A stretch of DNA of 64,000 bases, from the NCBI GenBank assembly GCA_024758765.1, contig CP101406.1, forward strand, positions 1,364,001 to 1,428,000, given 5' to 3'. This DNA comes from Mycobacterium sp. SVM_VP21. Lineage in GTDB: Bacteria; Actinomycetota; Actinomycetes; Mycobacteriales; Mycobacteriaceae. The notes below the pieces were generated by a model. The model saw only the letters and a program-made list of their open reading frames with translations. It searched no databases and was not told where the DNA came from. Made by a program: the position numbers and the translations under genes. Below, one piece after another: positions 22,022 to 30,598 of the stretch (its first letter is position 1; the number at the start of each line of letters is the position of its first letter).

Positions 22022-22035
22022 AGCACATCAGTGCT
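22022..22035. promoter_or_regulatory. Candidate autoregulatory operator of the RES toxin-antitoxin pair
   Basis: AGCAC-ATCA-GTGCT forms a short inverted repeat, and a further GTGCT half-site follows at 22041-22045 over the start codon. Such repeats at the start of a TA operon typically bind the antitoxin. Short, so only suggestive. Confidence 0.45.
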
Positions 22036-22040
22036 AGCCT

Positions 22041-22634
22041 GTGCTCATGGGTGCCCCCGTTGAATTGGACGCGTTGCTGGCGAGGTATCAGATCGACCTC
22101 ACCAGCGAAGAGGTTCTCGGCGAAATGGATGCCACCTTCGCAGCCATCCCAGGAGCCGGCGCAGCAACACTGTCCGCACCCGAAGTCGACTTCCTCGCCA
22201 CCCACGGCGGCCCCGGCGCAGAAATCGTCATCCGAGACTGGTCCGCTAATGGCGAGCGCCAGACCCGGGCCCGCCTCGCTGTGCAGGCGTTGGCCAACGC
22301 TGTTGCCGGCTCGATCAGCACGAAGGAAGCCGCGGAACTCCTGCGCGTCGACAGGTCCCGCGTCTCGCGCCGAATCACCGGCAAGACGATATGGGCCTTC
22401 GACATTCACGGCCAGCGACGAATCCCCCGCTGGCAGTTCCTCGATACGGCACTGCTACCCGGCCTGGAGATCATCGTCCCGGCGATACCGCGTGACGTCA
22501 CCCCGGCGGCGCTCGAAGCGTTCATGCGCACCCCGCAACCGGACTTCGACGGCCAGACACCCATCGACTACCTCGCCGCCGGCGGCGACCCCCAGCTCAT
22601 CGCCGGGTTCGTCGGGGATCTCAACCGCTGGTGA
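22041..22634 (+). CDS. Antitoxin-like HTH protein paired with a RES-domain toxin
   Basis: Up to 197 residues (GTG 22041 or ATG 22047). A helix-turn-helix is visible near residues 90-115 (SISTKEAAELLRVDRSRVSRRITG). A C-terminal half (RIPRWQFLDTALLPGLEIIVPAIPRDVTPAALEAFMRTPQPDFDGQTPIDYLAAGGDPQLIAGFV) fits the DUF2384/MbcA-like antitoxin domain: the 'P...GQ-PI-YL--G' signature is typical of Xre/MbcA/ParS antitoxins. The extra 85-residue N-terminal part is unusual. It overlaps the RES gene by 4 nt and diverges from dnaK. By family analogy it would neutralise the toxin and repress the operon. Confidence 0.8.
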   Translation: MLMGAPVELDALLARYQIDLTSEEVLGEMDATFAAIPGAGAATLSAPEVDFLATHGGPGAEIVIRDWSANGERQTRARLAVQALANAVAGSISTKEAAELLRVDRSRVSRRITGKTIWAFDIHGQRRIPRWQFLDTALLPGLEIIVPAIPRDVTPAALEAFMRTPQPDFDGQTPIDYLAAGGDPQLIAGFVGDLNRW

Positions 22635-23269
22635 GCCCTCGACCGCTACCTACGGCGCCGCGCACTCCACCGCAGTCGCTCACCCGGGAACCCCACGACG
22701 TCGTGACCACCGCCGCAACTCTGTGGCGTATTCATCGAACCAAGGGTGAACACGTTTTGGCGTGGAACACACTGCGCACATACGGGCCTTTGCCGTCGAT
22801 GCGCTGGGACCCACATCCCAGCACCAAACCGGCGGTTCACGCCGAGGGCGTCCTATACGCCGCGTTCGATATCGCAACTAGCTTGGCCGAGGCCTACCAA
22901 ATAACACGGCTGATCGATACTCGTGCCGGCGCACCAGCCCTCACCGGCTGGCAACCCCAACGCCCACTGCGACTGCTCGAGCTATCGGGCACCTGGCTTC
23001 TGCGCAACGGCGCTTCGACCACCCTGCTGGCTGCCCCACGATCCACCTGCCGGCGCTGGGCCCGCGCCATCTACACCAGCTGGCCCGACATTGACGGCCT
23101 CTACGCACCGTCAACCCTGACCGGGCGCCCCAACACCGTGCTGTGGAATGCCGCAGCGGATTCACTGCCCGCCATGCCGGCCTTCTCCCGACCTCTCACC
23201 CATCCTCTTGTCTGGTCGATCGCTCAGGCCGCGGCCGCGGAGATCGGCTACCACCTACTGAGCGCGTGA
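22631..23269 (+). CDS. RES-domain toxin (probable NAD+-degrading)
   Basis: 212 residues. RES-domain features are present: an early Arg in LWRIHRTKG, RWDPHP, then VLYAAFDIATSLAEAYQ with the conserved Glu. A later Ser/Arg-containing core reads SGTWLLRNGAST and YAPSTLTGRPNTVLW. RES toxins such as M. tuberculosis MbcT break down NAD+ by phosphorolysis. The closest memory match is the Rv3189 type. Overlap (ATGA-like, 4 nt) with the upstream antitoxin shows co-translation. Catalytic competence is inferred, not proven. Confidence 0.8.
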   Translation: MSPRPLPTAPRTPPQSLTREPHDVVTTAATLWRIHRTKGEHVLAWNTLRTYGPLPSMRWDPHPSTKPAVHAEGVLYAAFDIATSLAEAYQITRLIDTRAGAPALTGWQPQRPLRLLELSGTWLLRNGASTTLLAAPRSTCRRWARAIYTSWPDIDGLYAPSTLTGRPNTVLWNAAADSLPAMPAFSRPLTHPLVWSIAQAAAAEIGYHLLSA

Positions 23270-23349
23270 GTGGCCGCCAGGCCGCACAACCTGCGCTAAG
23301 GCCTGCGGCGGGTCGCCCGCGGATTACCGCGTCGCCAGGCGCGCAGCCA

Positions 23350-25617
23350 TCAAACCTTCTCCAGCCTCGCCGGAACAGACTTATGCCACGGTGTACCGAC
23401 GAACTCGTCGCGATCTGCCGAAGAAGTCAGGTTGTTCAGACGTACCCCGACCTGTTCACCGTCATGCGAGGTCAGACCGAACCCATTCGGCAACGCGATG
23501 TGACCCTTGCGCATGGTGTCGACCACCGTGACCACAGCTTCTGCCGAGCCGCTGCAGGTGCTCACCAGCGCTCGGTCACCGGTGACCAATGACAAGGCAG
23601 TGGCGTCTTCGTGAGACACCCGCAACGCACCGTCGGGATCGCGTTTACGCCAGGCCGGGTCGCGAAAGATGGTGTTGGCGGTGAAGTCTCGGCGCTCGCC
23701 GGCGGAGAGCACCAGCGGATAGTCGGGGTCGGTGATGACGGCTTCGTCGTCGGCGAGTTTGCGCACCACATCGAGCAGTTCGGGAATGTCGAGCTGGATG
23801 CGCCGGCCCCCAAGCCTGTTCCAGGATTCGTCGTCTTCATCATCGGTGATGACCACTCCGTGCGGGCCGGCAAGGATTGCCTCGAAGAGTCGGTCGCCAG
23901 CCATCAGCCCCTCTCCGTAGCCCGCCCGGGCAACACCTTGCGGGTTCTCCATAGCGCACATCAGCGATGCCCCCCAGAGCACGGCCGCGGCCGCTGCGCC
24001 ATCCGGGAGCGTCGGGCCCAAAGTGCGGTAGAGCAGAACCGGGGCCAGCTTGGCCAGGCGGCGGTCGGCCAGCACGCCCAGCATCGCCTGGGCGAAGACT
24101 TGCCGGCCCTGGGCCAGCGCCTCGCGCAACGGCGCGTAGTCGGACTCGCCGACCGCCCCGGACAACTCACACAGCCGGGCGTGGATCTCGGGTTCGGCCA
24201 GCTGACCGGCCGGCGCGTCCAGCACGGGATGGCGCAGGTGAAACAGGTTGCGGGGGAATTCGAAGTCGAAGAAAGTCGCCTCGTACTTCTCGTACTGGGT
24301 GGGTGTCGGCAGCACGTAGTCGGCTTCACGCGCGGTCTCGGTCATGGCGATATCGATGACGACCATCAAGTCCAGAGCCCGGAATGCCTCCGTCATCCGC
24401 CGGCTGTCCGCGAGCGAGTGGACCGGGTTGCTGCTTTCGACGATCGCAGCGCGAAAACGGTCGGGGTGGTCGGTGAGGATTTCGTCAGGAATCGAGTTGC
24501 AGGGAATCAGCCCGCTGATGATCGCCGCCCCGCTGACCGGTGAACGAGGTGTCTGGTCGAACGCCAGTCCGCGGTCGCGGGCGATCGGCGCGAGCCCTGA
24601 GAAGACATATTGCGTGCCCGGCTTCGCGAAATTGCCGGTGAGCAGCCACAGCAGCTTCTCGACGTAGGACACTGCCGTGGAGTTGCGGTTCATCTGGACG
24701 CCAAGGTCCTCCAGGACTGCCACCGCCCCGGCCGCGGCGATGCGCCGCGCGGCTGCGCGTACGAGCTGCTCAGGCACGTCGGCAACAGCACAGTAGTCCG
24801 CGATCGACACCTCGCGCATCACCGCCGCTACCTCGGCCAACCCATCGGCATGCTCAGTCAGCCAGGCGTGATCGACCAGGTCCTCCTGCACGAGCACCGC
24901 CACCATCGCGGTCAGCAGGTGAAGGTCGGTGCCGGGGCGCAGCTGGAGGTGGAAGTCGGCCAGCTCGGCTGTCTGGGTGCGCACCGGGTCGATCACGATC
25001 ATCGACCGGGACGGGTCCTTGCCGATCTGCTTGAGTACCGACCGGGCACGCGGAAATCCATGGGACTGATAGGGGTTCTTGCCGATGAAGACCGCGACCT
25101 CGCACCGCTCGAAATCGGATCGGTGCGGGCGGCCGAGCATCCTGGCGGCGACCCAGAACTCGCCCGTCTTCTCCTGAGCCAGCGCGCTGGAGCGAAATCG
25201 TGCACCGTAGGCAGCCATCGTTGCGGGCGCGTAGGCCCCGCCGAGGTGGTTCCCCTGGCCCCCTCCGCCGTAGTAGAAGATCGACTCACCGCCATACTCG
25301 GCGCGCAGCTGACCCAGCCGCTCGGCGATCTCAGTCAGCGCGGTGTCCCAGCCGACTTCCTCGAAGGTGCCGTCCGCACGGCGGCGAAGCGGCACCGTGA
25401 GCCGCCCATTCCGGCCGTTCTGATAGGCATCCAAGCGCAGCGCCTTATTGCAGGTATAGCCCTCCGAGGACGGGTGCGTCTTGTCGCCGCGGATCTTCAC
25501 GAATCGGCGGGTGTGCGGCTCCACGAGGACCTCGATGCCGCAGTTGCACTCGCACAAGATGCAGGCGCTGGGCTTCCACTCCGCAGTGTGCTCAGTGGTG
25601 ACGGTAGCTTCGGACAT
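23350..25617 (-). CDS. Molybdopterin-dependent oxidoreductase (formate dehydrogenase/nitrate reductase superfamily)
   Basis: About 755 residues. The N-terminal Fe-S site is CILCECNCGIEVLVE...GYTCNKALRLD, giving the four Cys expected for a 4Fe-4S cluster. A molybdopterin domain (FYYGGGGQGNHLGGAY; FIGKNPYQSHGFPRA) and a C-terminal dinucleotide-binding domain (VSHEDATALSLVTGDRALVST...NGFGLTSHDG) follow. No twin-arginine signal, so it is likely cytoplasmic. Substrate cannot be assigned. Start: GAGGAG precedes ATG 25617; a longer frame to 25767 runs into the divergent HxlR gene. Control by that HxlR regulator is plausible. Confidence 0.85.
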   Translation of the reverse strand: MSEATVTTEHTAEWKPSACILCECNCGIEVLVEPHTRRFVKIRGDKTHPSSEGYTCNKALRLDAYQNGRNGRLTVPLRRRADGTFEEVGWDTALTEIAERLGQLRAEYGGESIFYYGGGGQGNHLGGAYAPATMAAYGARFRSSALAQEKTGEFWVAARMLGRPHRSDFERCEVAVFIGKNPYQSHGFPRARSVLKQIGKDPSRSMIVIDPVRTQTAELADFHLQLRPGTDLHLLTAMVAVLVQEDLVDHAWLTEHADGLAEVAAVMREVSIADYCAVADVPEQLVRAAARRIAAAGAVAVLEDLGVQMNRNSTAVSYVEKLLWLLTGNFAKPGTQYVFSGLAPIARDRGLAFDQTPRSPVSGAAIISGLIPCNSIPDEILTDHPDRFRAAIVESSNPVHSLADSRRMTEAFRALDLMVVIDIAMTETAREADYVLPTPTQYEKYEATFFDFEFPRNLFHLRHPVLDAPAGQLAEPEIHARLCELSGAVGESDYAPLREALAQGRQVFAQAMLGVLADRRLAKLAPVLLYRTLGPTLPDGAAAAAVLWGASLMCAMENPQGVARAGYGEGLMAGDRLFEAILAGPHGVVITDDEDDESWNRLGGRRIQLDIPELLDVVRKLADDEAVITDPDYPLVLSAGERRDFTANTIFRDPAWRKRDPDGALRVSHEDATALSLVTGDRALVSTCSGSAEAVVTVVDTMRKGHIALPNGFGLTSHDGEQVGVRLNNLTSSADRDEFVGTPWHKSVPARLEKV

Positions 25618-25732
25618 GCGTCGCTCCTCGGCGAGTCCCGGGGCAGTTTTATATTGAGACTGACCAGGACAGTAGCGCACATATCTTTGCCACCACAAGT
25701 AAGTCTTAACACGCGACTGATAGGGTCGTCGC

Positions 25733-26254
25733 ATGAAAACGACCTCGTTCGCCGGGTGGCCTTGCACGATCGCCCGAGCCGCTGACCTGGTCGGCGACGG
25801 TTGGACTCTGCTCGTGCTGCGCGAGGTCTACTACGGTGAAAACCGGTTCGACGCGTTCATCACCTCCCTGGGTATCGCCCGCAGCACCCTGACCGACCGG
25901 CTGCGCAAGCTGGTCGACGCGGGCCTGCTGGAGCGCCGGGAATACCAGACAGATCCGGTTCGACATGAATACGTGCTCACCGAATCCGGTCGGGAGTTCT
26001 TCGCGGTCATGGCGGCCCTGAAGACCTGGGGCGACAGATGGAAGCATCACGGCAAGGAACTACCGGTAACGCTGGTTCACGACGCATGCGGCCATGAGCT
26101 GGAAGCCGCCGTGGTGTGCGCGCATTGCGGTGCTGCCGTGCGGCTAGAGCAGACCCATGCGCGCCCGGGTCCCGGCTTCCCCCGGCACCTGCTCGACAAC
26201 CCGCAGATTGCCGCACGCTTCAGCCAGGCCACACGGCCGGCACCACTCGACTAG
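25733..26254 (+). CDS. HxlR-family transcriptional regulator
   Basis: 173 residues. Winged-helix HxlR domain: CTIARAADLVGDGWTLLVLREVYYGENRFDAFITSLGIARSTLTDRLRKLVDAGLLERREY, with the N-terminal Cys and GDGWTLLVLRE typical of redox-responsive members. The C-terminal part has two CxxC-like pairs (VHDACGH, VVCAHCGAAV) that could bind metal or sense oxidants. It diverges from the molybdopterin enzyme (115-bp gap), which it probably controls. A broken second copy follows. Confidence 0.88.
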   Translation: MKTTSFAGWPCTIARAADLVGDGWTLLVLREVYYGENRFDAFITSLGIARSTLTDRLRKLVDAGLLERREYQTDPVRHEYVLTESGREFFAVMAALKTWGDRWKHHGKELPVTLVHDACGHELEAAVVCAHCGAAVRLEQTHARPGPGFPRHLLDNPQIAARFSQATRPAPLD

Positions 26255-26288
26255 CAGCTGTTCGCAGCACCCTCGGCGAAGTCCGCGC

Positions 26289-26522
26289 AGCCGCGACGAA
26301 TACGTGCTCACTGAAGCTGGGATCGACTTCATGCCGGCGGTCTGGGCGATGTTCCAGTGGGGCCAACGGCATCTGCCCAACCGTGGACGGCTGCGGCTGA
26401 CTCATCTGGACTGTGGCGCCGACGTATCGATAGAGATCCGCTGCGCCGAAGGCCACCGGATCGAGCCCGAGGAACTCGGCACCCGGTTGAGTAGGCCGAA
26501 AAGCGAACCGCGAACGCGTTAG
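26289..26522 (+). pseudogene. Remnant of a second HxlR-type regulator (C-terminal half)
   Basis: The frame reads DEYVLTEAGIDFMPAVWAMF, then QWGQRHLPNRGRLRLTHLDC. This aligns with RHEYVLTESGREFFAVMAAL and the end of the intact HxlR next door, but the helix-turn-helix part is missing and no start codon is suitable. It looks like the tail of a duplicated or partly deleted hxlR gene. Confidence 0.75.
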
Positions 26523-26554
26523 ACGGGGTCGGCTTCCGACTACCCGGCACAGGA

Positions 26555-27829
26555 TCAGATAGCCGCCGGAATGCGCCGAAAACCGTGCAGGGTGGCCAGC
26601 CCGCGTGGTGTCGGGGGCCCCTCGAGCTGCAGGCCGGGGAACCGTTCGAACAGCGCTTGCAGCGCGATGGTGGCCTCCATACGGGCCAGGTTGGCGCCGA
26701 GGCAGGCGTGGATCCCGCTGCTGAAGGACAGATGTTCTTTGGCGTTGGCCCTAGTGATGTCGAAGCGGCGGGGCTCGTCGAAGACGCCGGGGTCGTGATT
26801 GGCTCCGCCCAGCAGTAGTGCCACCGTTTCGCCCGCGGCGAAGTCATAACCCGCAAGCTTGAGGTCACAGAGGGCGTTGCGGGACGTCATCTGCACGGGG
26901 CTGTCGAAGCGCAGGACTTCCTCGACCGCACCCGGCCACAACTGGGGGTCCTCGCGCAGCTTCGCCAACTGTTCTGGGTGGCGCAACAACAGCACGATCG
27001 CGTTCCCGATCAGGTTGATGGTGGTCTCGAAACCCGCGCCGGCGAGCAGCAGTGCTGTCACGCCCAGTTCGCGTCGGTCAAGTTCCCCGTTGCGAATGAT
27101 CTGGCTGTAGATGTCGTCGCCGGGGTTGTTGCGCAAACGTTCGATATGGGCGCTGAACTCACGATCGTTTTCCCGCAGGGATTCCATGGCGACCCGAAAG
27201 GTGTTCCAAGACACCCCAATATCGAGCAACGGTGCACCACGGTCGCCCCGGTCGAGCATCTGCGGCCGCTGCTCCTCGGGGATTCCGAGAATCTCGGCGA
27301 TGATCAAAGCCGGCAAGGGCCCCGCGAAATCGGCGATCAGATCTGGATTCGGCGTCGATTCCACGCGATCCAGCAGTTCATCGGTGATCTCGATAACCCG
27401 GGTCCGCAGTTTGTCGATCGCACGAGGTGTGAATGCGCGCACCACCGCACGCCGGTAACGCGTGTGGTCGGGCGGATCGACCACCAGCATCGAGGGCGGC
27501 TCAGCCGGGTTCGGCAGCTGGGGATCCGTTCGGCTGATCAACCAGCGAGTTACTTTGGGCAGGTTGATATTGGCCGGGTTACTCGCCCCGAACCTGTCGT
27601 CGCGCAAGATTGTTCGACACAGCTCGTGGTCGGCGGTCACCGAGACGAACGGCGTGCGCGTCAACCGACCGCGGGCACGGATCTGTTCGGTCAGGGGTTC
27701 CGGGTCGCCGCCACGCAGTGGGCCGATGAGCAAGCGTGCCATCGGGTCGCCGCGCCGCGCCTGCACCGCAAGGAATGCGCGCGGAAACCCCTGCAACAGC
27801 GCCCATCGAAGCCGTAGTTCTGGTCTCAT
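26555..27829 (-). CDS. Cytochrome P450 (CYP140-like)
   Basis: 424 residues. P450 landmarks: oxygen-binding I helix LLLAGAGFETTINL, ExxR as EEVLRFDSPVQ, and heme loop LSFSSGIHACLGANLARME with the ligand Cys. The N-terminal pattern FPRAFLAVQARRGDPMARLLIGP resembles CYP140A1 of M. tuberculosis (memory-based). Last gene of a TetR-MmcQ-FAD monooxygenase-P450 run; its ATG overlaps the monooxygenase stop by 4 nt. Likely oxidises a lipid, terpenoid or xenobiotic, substrate unknown. A redox partner is not adjacent. Confidence 0.9.
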   Translation of the reverse strand: MRPELRLRWALLQGFPRAFLAVQARRGDPMARLLIGPLRGGDPEPLTEQIRARGRLTRTPFVSVTADHELCRTILRDDRFGASNPANINLPKVTRWLISRTDPQLPNPAEPPSMLVVDPPDHTRYRRAVVRAFTPRAIDKLRTRVIEITDELLDRVESTPNPDLIADFAGPLPALIIAEILGIPEEQRPQMLDRGDRGAPLLDIGVSWNTFRVAMESLRENDREFSAHIERLRNNPGDDIYSQIIRNGELDRRELGVTALLLAGAGFETTINLIGNAIVLLLRHPEQLAKLREDPQLWPGAVEEVLRFDSPVQMTSRNALCDLKLAGYDFAAGETVALLLGGANHDPGVFDEPRRFDITRANAKEHLSFSSGIHACLGANLARMEATIALQALFERFPGLQLEGPPTPRGLATLHGFRRIPAAI

Positions 27830-28989
27830 CGCTGTGCACCTACCACCGGCAGCACAAACGCCGACCCGGCGGCGACCGTTGCCAGGTGCCTCATCAGCAG
27901 TGCTTCCGGAATCAGGCCGGTGGCGCGACTGGCGGCAGCGCTGAGGAAGTCGGGCCGCATATTGACGACCTTCCCGAACCACGCCGACTCTCGGACCAGC
28001 GGCGCCACCCGCGGCTGGCGGAACGCGACGAAACGGGCGAACGCGGTGGGCAGATCGGGTGCCCGGTCGACGAACTCGGCCAGGATGGCGGCGTCTTCCA
28101 AGCCCTGACAGCCGCCCTGACCGAGATGCGGACGCATGGGATGGGCCGCGTCGCCGACCAACACGATCGGGCCGCGCGCCCAGTGGCGAGCAGGTGCGCG
28201 GTCATAGAGGTCATCGCGCAACACATCGGCGGGCGAGGTCGCGGCAAGGATGCTCGGGATGGGCTCACACCAGTGGGCGAATTTGGCCCGGAGGTAGGCC
28301 AATTCCCCTTCACCCGCTCGCTGTCCCTCCGGGACCCGTTCGGTGGCGAACCAGTAGGTCAGGTTCGGCCCCATCGGCACATGCCCGGTTTCGACGCCGG
28401 GCCCCATGGTTTCCCCGGCGAGGTCGGGGTCCAAGGCGTAGGCAGCGATTCCTCGCCACGCGGTGTAACCGACGTAGCGTCGGCGTAGCGGGCCGTTGAG
28501 GTGGCGGGCCAGAACCGAATGGGTGCCATCGGCGCCGACGACGGCATCGAAGGTGTCCACCGTGCCATCCGAGAGTTGCAGCGCGACAGCATCTCCCGCC
28601 ATGGCCACGTCGACGGCGGCAAGCCCGTAGTGCAGGCTTCCCGCCGCCAACGCGTCGGCCAGAATGTCGCGAAGTACCGAGCGCTGCACCACTACGAGCG
28701 GTTCACCAAGGGCCCGGACCATGCGTTCAGGCGCCGGGCGGCGCAGCCACGACCCGTCGTACCAGCGCGCCGCACCGGCGGTGATCCGGCCGCCCGCAGC
28801 GCGGACCGCATCGCCGAGACCGAGGTGATCCAGGGCGGCCAGCGCGTTGGGCCAAATGCTGATCCCGGCGCCCGACGAGGTGTCGGTCCGCTGTTCGACG
28901 ACGGTGACATGGTGACCGCGGCGCTGCAGCCCGATCGCGGTCGCCAGTCCGGCGATGCCGGCCCCCACCACCCCGATCCGCTTGCTCAT
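27826..28989 (-). CDS. FAD-dependent aromatic-type monooxygenase
   Basis: 387 residues, group A flavoprotein hydroxylase family. FAD-binding GxGxxG as GVVGAGIAGLATAIGL (residues 6-21), GADGTHSVLARHL in the middle, and the GD motif LVGDAAHPMRPHLGQGGCQGLEDA. It would use NAD(P)H and O2 to hydroxylate or epoxidise a substrate. Coupled by 4-nt overlaps to the MmcQ gene upstream and the P450 downstream, implying one pathway with two oxygenases. Confidence 0.9.
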   Translation of the reverse strand: MSKRIGVVGAGIAGLATAIGLQRRGHHVTVVEQRTDTSSGAGISIWPNALAALDHLGLGDAVRAAGGRITAGAARWYDGSWLRRPAPERMVRALGEPLVVVQRSVLRDILADALAAGSLHYGLAAVDVAMAGDAVALQLSDGTVDTFDAVVGADGTHSVLARHLNGPLRRRYVGYTAWRGIAAYALDPDLAGETMGPGVETGHVPMGPNLTYWFATERVPEGQRAGEGELAYLRAKFAHWCEPIPSILAATSPADVLRDDLYDRAPARHWARGPIVLVGDAAHPMRPHLGQGGCQGLEDAAILAEFVDRAPDLPTAFARFVAFRQPRVAPLVRESAWFGKVVNMRPDFLSAAASRATGLIPEALLMRHLATVAAGSAFVLPVVGAQR

Positions 28990-29414
28990 CGGGCCGGACC
29001 TTCGGCGTCGTGGGTGGCCAGCCAGGCTGCCCGCCGTCTGTTCGACGCTCGAGACAACCAGGCGTCCTGAACCACTTCGACCAGTTCACTCTTGCTGATC
29101 GCGTGCAAGTCTGCCTCCCGGACCAGAACGGACAGATGACCGTTGAAATGGTCAGTGGTGAAAAACGGTGTCGTGGGATCCTGGATGAGAGCCTGCTTGT
29201 CGGCGTCTGACTCGACCCAGATCACGATAACGTCGGGGTACGGCTCGCCGGTGACGGGATCCGTGGCGTCGGGCCGCGGGGTTCGGAAGAACACAAACGA
29301 CTTGCCGCCCACCTGGTAAATCGGATTGCCTTTCGGCCCTTCGATTCTGGTGACGTAGGGCATCGACGCGGCGACCTCGTGCACGTCTGCGACTTGCGCG
29401 GGTCGATCGGCCAT
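28986..29414 (-). CDS. MmcQ/YjbR-family DNA-binding-like protein
   Basis: About 142 residues from ATG 29414 (MADRPAQVADVHEVAASMPYV). The MmcQ/YjbR fold is suggested by GNPIYQVGGKSFVFFRTPRPDA, VIVIWVESDADKQALIQD, and the FFTTDHFNGHLSVLVREADL...SKSELVEVVQDAWLSRAS pattern. Function is poorly known in general. It overlaps the FAD monooxygenase by 4 nt. An in-frame upstream start at 29519 would overlap the TetR gene and is rejected. Confidence 0.8.
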   Translation of the reverse strand: MADRPAQVADVHEVAASMPYVTRIEGPKGNPIYQVGGKSFVFFRTPRPDATDPVTGEPYPDVIVIWVESDADKQALIQDPTTPFFTTDHFNGHLSVLVREADLHAISKSELVEVVQDAWLSRASNRRRAAWLATHDAEGPAR

Positions 29415-29428
29415 AACCGCAACCGTAG

Positions 29429-29992
29429 TCAGCTGTCGAACAGCAGGCGGGCGATCCGCTCGACCGTGTCCATCGGGTCGGCGGCTTTCACGCCGTCGGC
29501 TACCGCATCGTTGAGCCACAACGTCGAGAAACCGTGCACTAACGACCAGGCCGCCAGTTCTGCGCCGGCCGGATCAGCGCGCGCTGCCGCGTCCTCCAAC
29601 GTCGCCACACCACGGGAAAGTTCAGCTCCCGCAGCGGTTTCCGCGGCAGCAAGCTCGGCATCGGAAGGGTCCAGCAGCGACTTGTCGAACATCACTTCGT
29701 AGTGGCCGGGATGGTCAAGCGCGAATCGCACATAGGCCAGGGCGGCGTCGACGAACCGACCCCGAACCGCGGCAAGAGCGGCGCTCAGCAACTGAAACCC
29801 CTCGGCGGCCAGCGCGGTGAACAACCCACGCCGATCGGTGAAGTGATGCGCCGGGGCGGCATGCGACACCCCTGCCGCGCGCGCCAGTTCGCGCAGCGAC
29901 ACCCGGTCGGCACCCTGCTCGGCCACCAGGCGCGCCGCTTCGGCCAGGATCGCTGCGCGCAGATCGCCGTGATGGTAGGTCGAACGGGCCAT
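29429..29992 (-). CDS. TetR-family regulator of the P450 operon
   Basis: 187 residues. HTH: YHHGDLRAAILAEAARLVAEQGADRVSLRELARAAGVSHAAPAHHFTDRRGLFTALAAEGF. The C-terminal TetR_C (WHG-like) domain includes AAWSLVHGFSTLWLNDAV. First gene of the minus-strand run leading to MmcQ, FAD monooxygenase and P450 (15-bp gap to the next gene). Repeats at 30005-30072 are candidate operators, which would also control the divergent DoxX gene. Confidence 0.9.
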   Translation of the reverse strand: MARSTYHHGDLRAAILAEAARLVAEQGADRVSLRELARAAGVSHAAPAHHFTDRRGLFTALAAEGFQLLSAALAAVRGRFVDAALAYVRFALDHPGHYEVMFDKSLLDPSDAELAAAETAAGAELSRGVATLEDAAARADPAGAELAAWSLVHGFSTLWLNDAVADGVKAADPMDTVERIARLLFDS

Positions 29993-30004
29993 GGCGCCAC
30001 CCTA

Positions 30005-30072
30005 CAAGACAATCTTGACACTGACTAGATATCGGATTTACGCTCGGCGGCATAACTTGTCACTGCCTAGAT
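30005..30072. promoter_or_regulatory. Repeated sites in the TetR/DoxX divergent promoter
   Basis: CAAGA-CAA-TCTTG (30005-30017) is an inverted repeat. Two related direct repeats, CTTGACACTGACTAGAT (30014-30030) and CTTGTCACTGCCTAGAT (30056-30072), match at 15 of 17 positions and are 42 bp apart, four helical turns. Likely binding sites for the adjacent TetR, by position. Confidence 0.6.
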
Positions 30073-30084
30073 TTGGAGGTTGAC

Positions 30085-30528
30085 GTGGCTCCATTGGTCA
30101 CCCTGCTGGCGGGCAGCCTGGCCGCCCGGATCATCGGCTGGTTCGGCATCGACTACGTGGGCACCTGGGCTCGCGCAATCGCCGTCGGCCTCGCGGCAAT
30201 GTTCTTCGTCACCGGCGTGGCGCATTTCGCACCACCGCTACGCAGCCAGCTGATCGCGATCGTTCCACCGGCACTGCCCGCGCCGGGTTTGCTGGTTGGC
30301 ATTACCGGCGTGCTGGAGCTGCTGGGCGCCGTGGGGCTGTTGCTTCCCACCACGCGAGCCGCCGCGGCCGTCTGCCTGGTGGTGCTGATGCTGGCGATGT
30401 TCCCGGCCAACATCTACGCCGCCCGGATGCCGGATCCACCCCAAGCGATGACGACGCAACTGCCGGTGCGCACCGCCGAGGAGCTCCTCTACCTGGCCGC
30501 CGCGATGACGGTTGCCTTCGCTGGGTGA
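30085..30528 (+). CDS. DoxX-family membrane protein
   Basis: About 147 residues, four hydrophobic helices. DoxX features: ARAIAVGLAAMFFVTGVAHF near residue 35, GLLVGITGVLELLGAVGLLLP and a C-terminal helix. DoxX proteins are small membrane proteins, some tied to quinone or redox-stress complexes. Start: GTG 30085 sits at a good distance from GGAGGT (30075-30080); a TTG four codons earlier overlaps that site and is rejected. Divergent from the TetR of the P450 operon, so probably co-regulated. Confidence 0.8.
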   Translation: MAPLVTLLAGSLAARIIGWFGIDYVGTWARAIAVGLAAMFFVTGVAHFAPPLRSQLIAIVPPALPAPGLLVGITGVLELLGAVGLLLPTTRAAAAVCLVVLMLAMFPANIYAARMPDPPQAMTTQLPVRTAEELLYLAAAMTVAFAG

Positions 30529-30598
30529 GAAGGCACTACTGACCGCCCCGAAGCTTTGATCCTGGACCGATAACCGCGGTGGGATACCCTTCGCTGCG

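Noticed and set aside
22041..23269. Reading the HTH/RES pair as a phage repressor and unknown protein
   Set aside because: The RES residues and the MbcA-like C-terminal signature with 4-nt overlap fit a toxin-antitoxin pair better, and no other phage genes are near.
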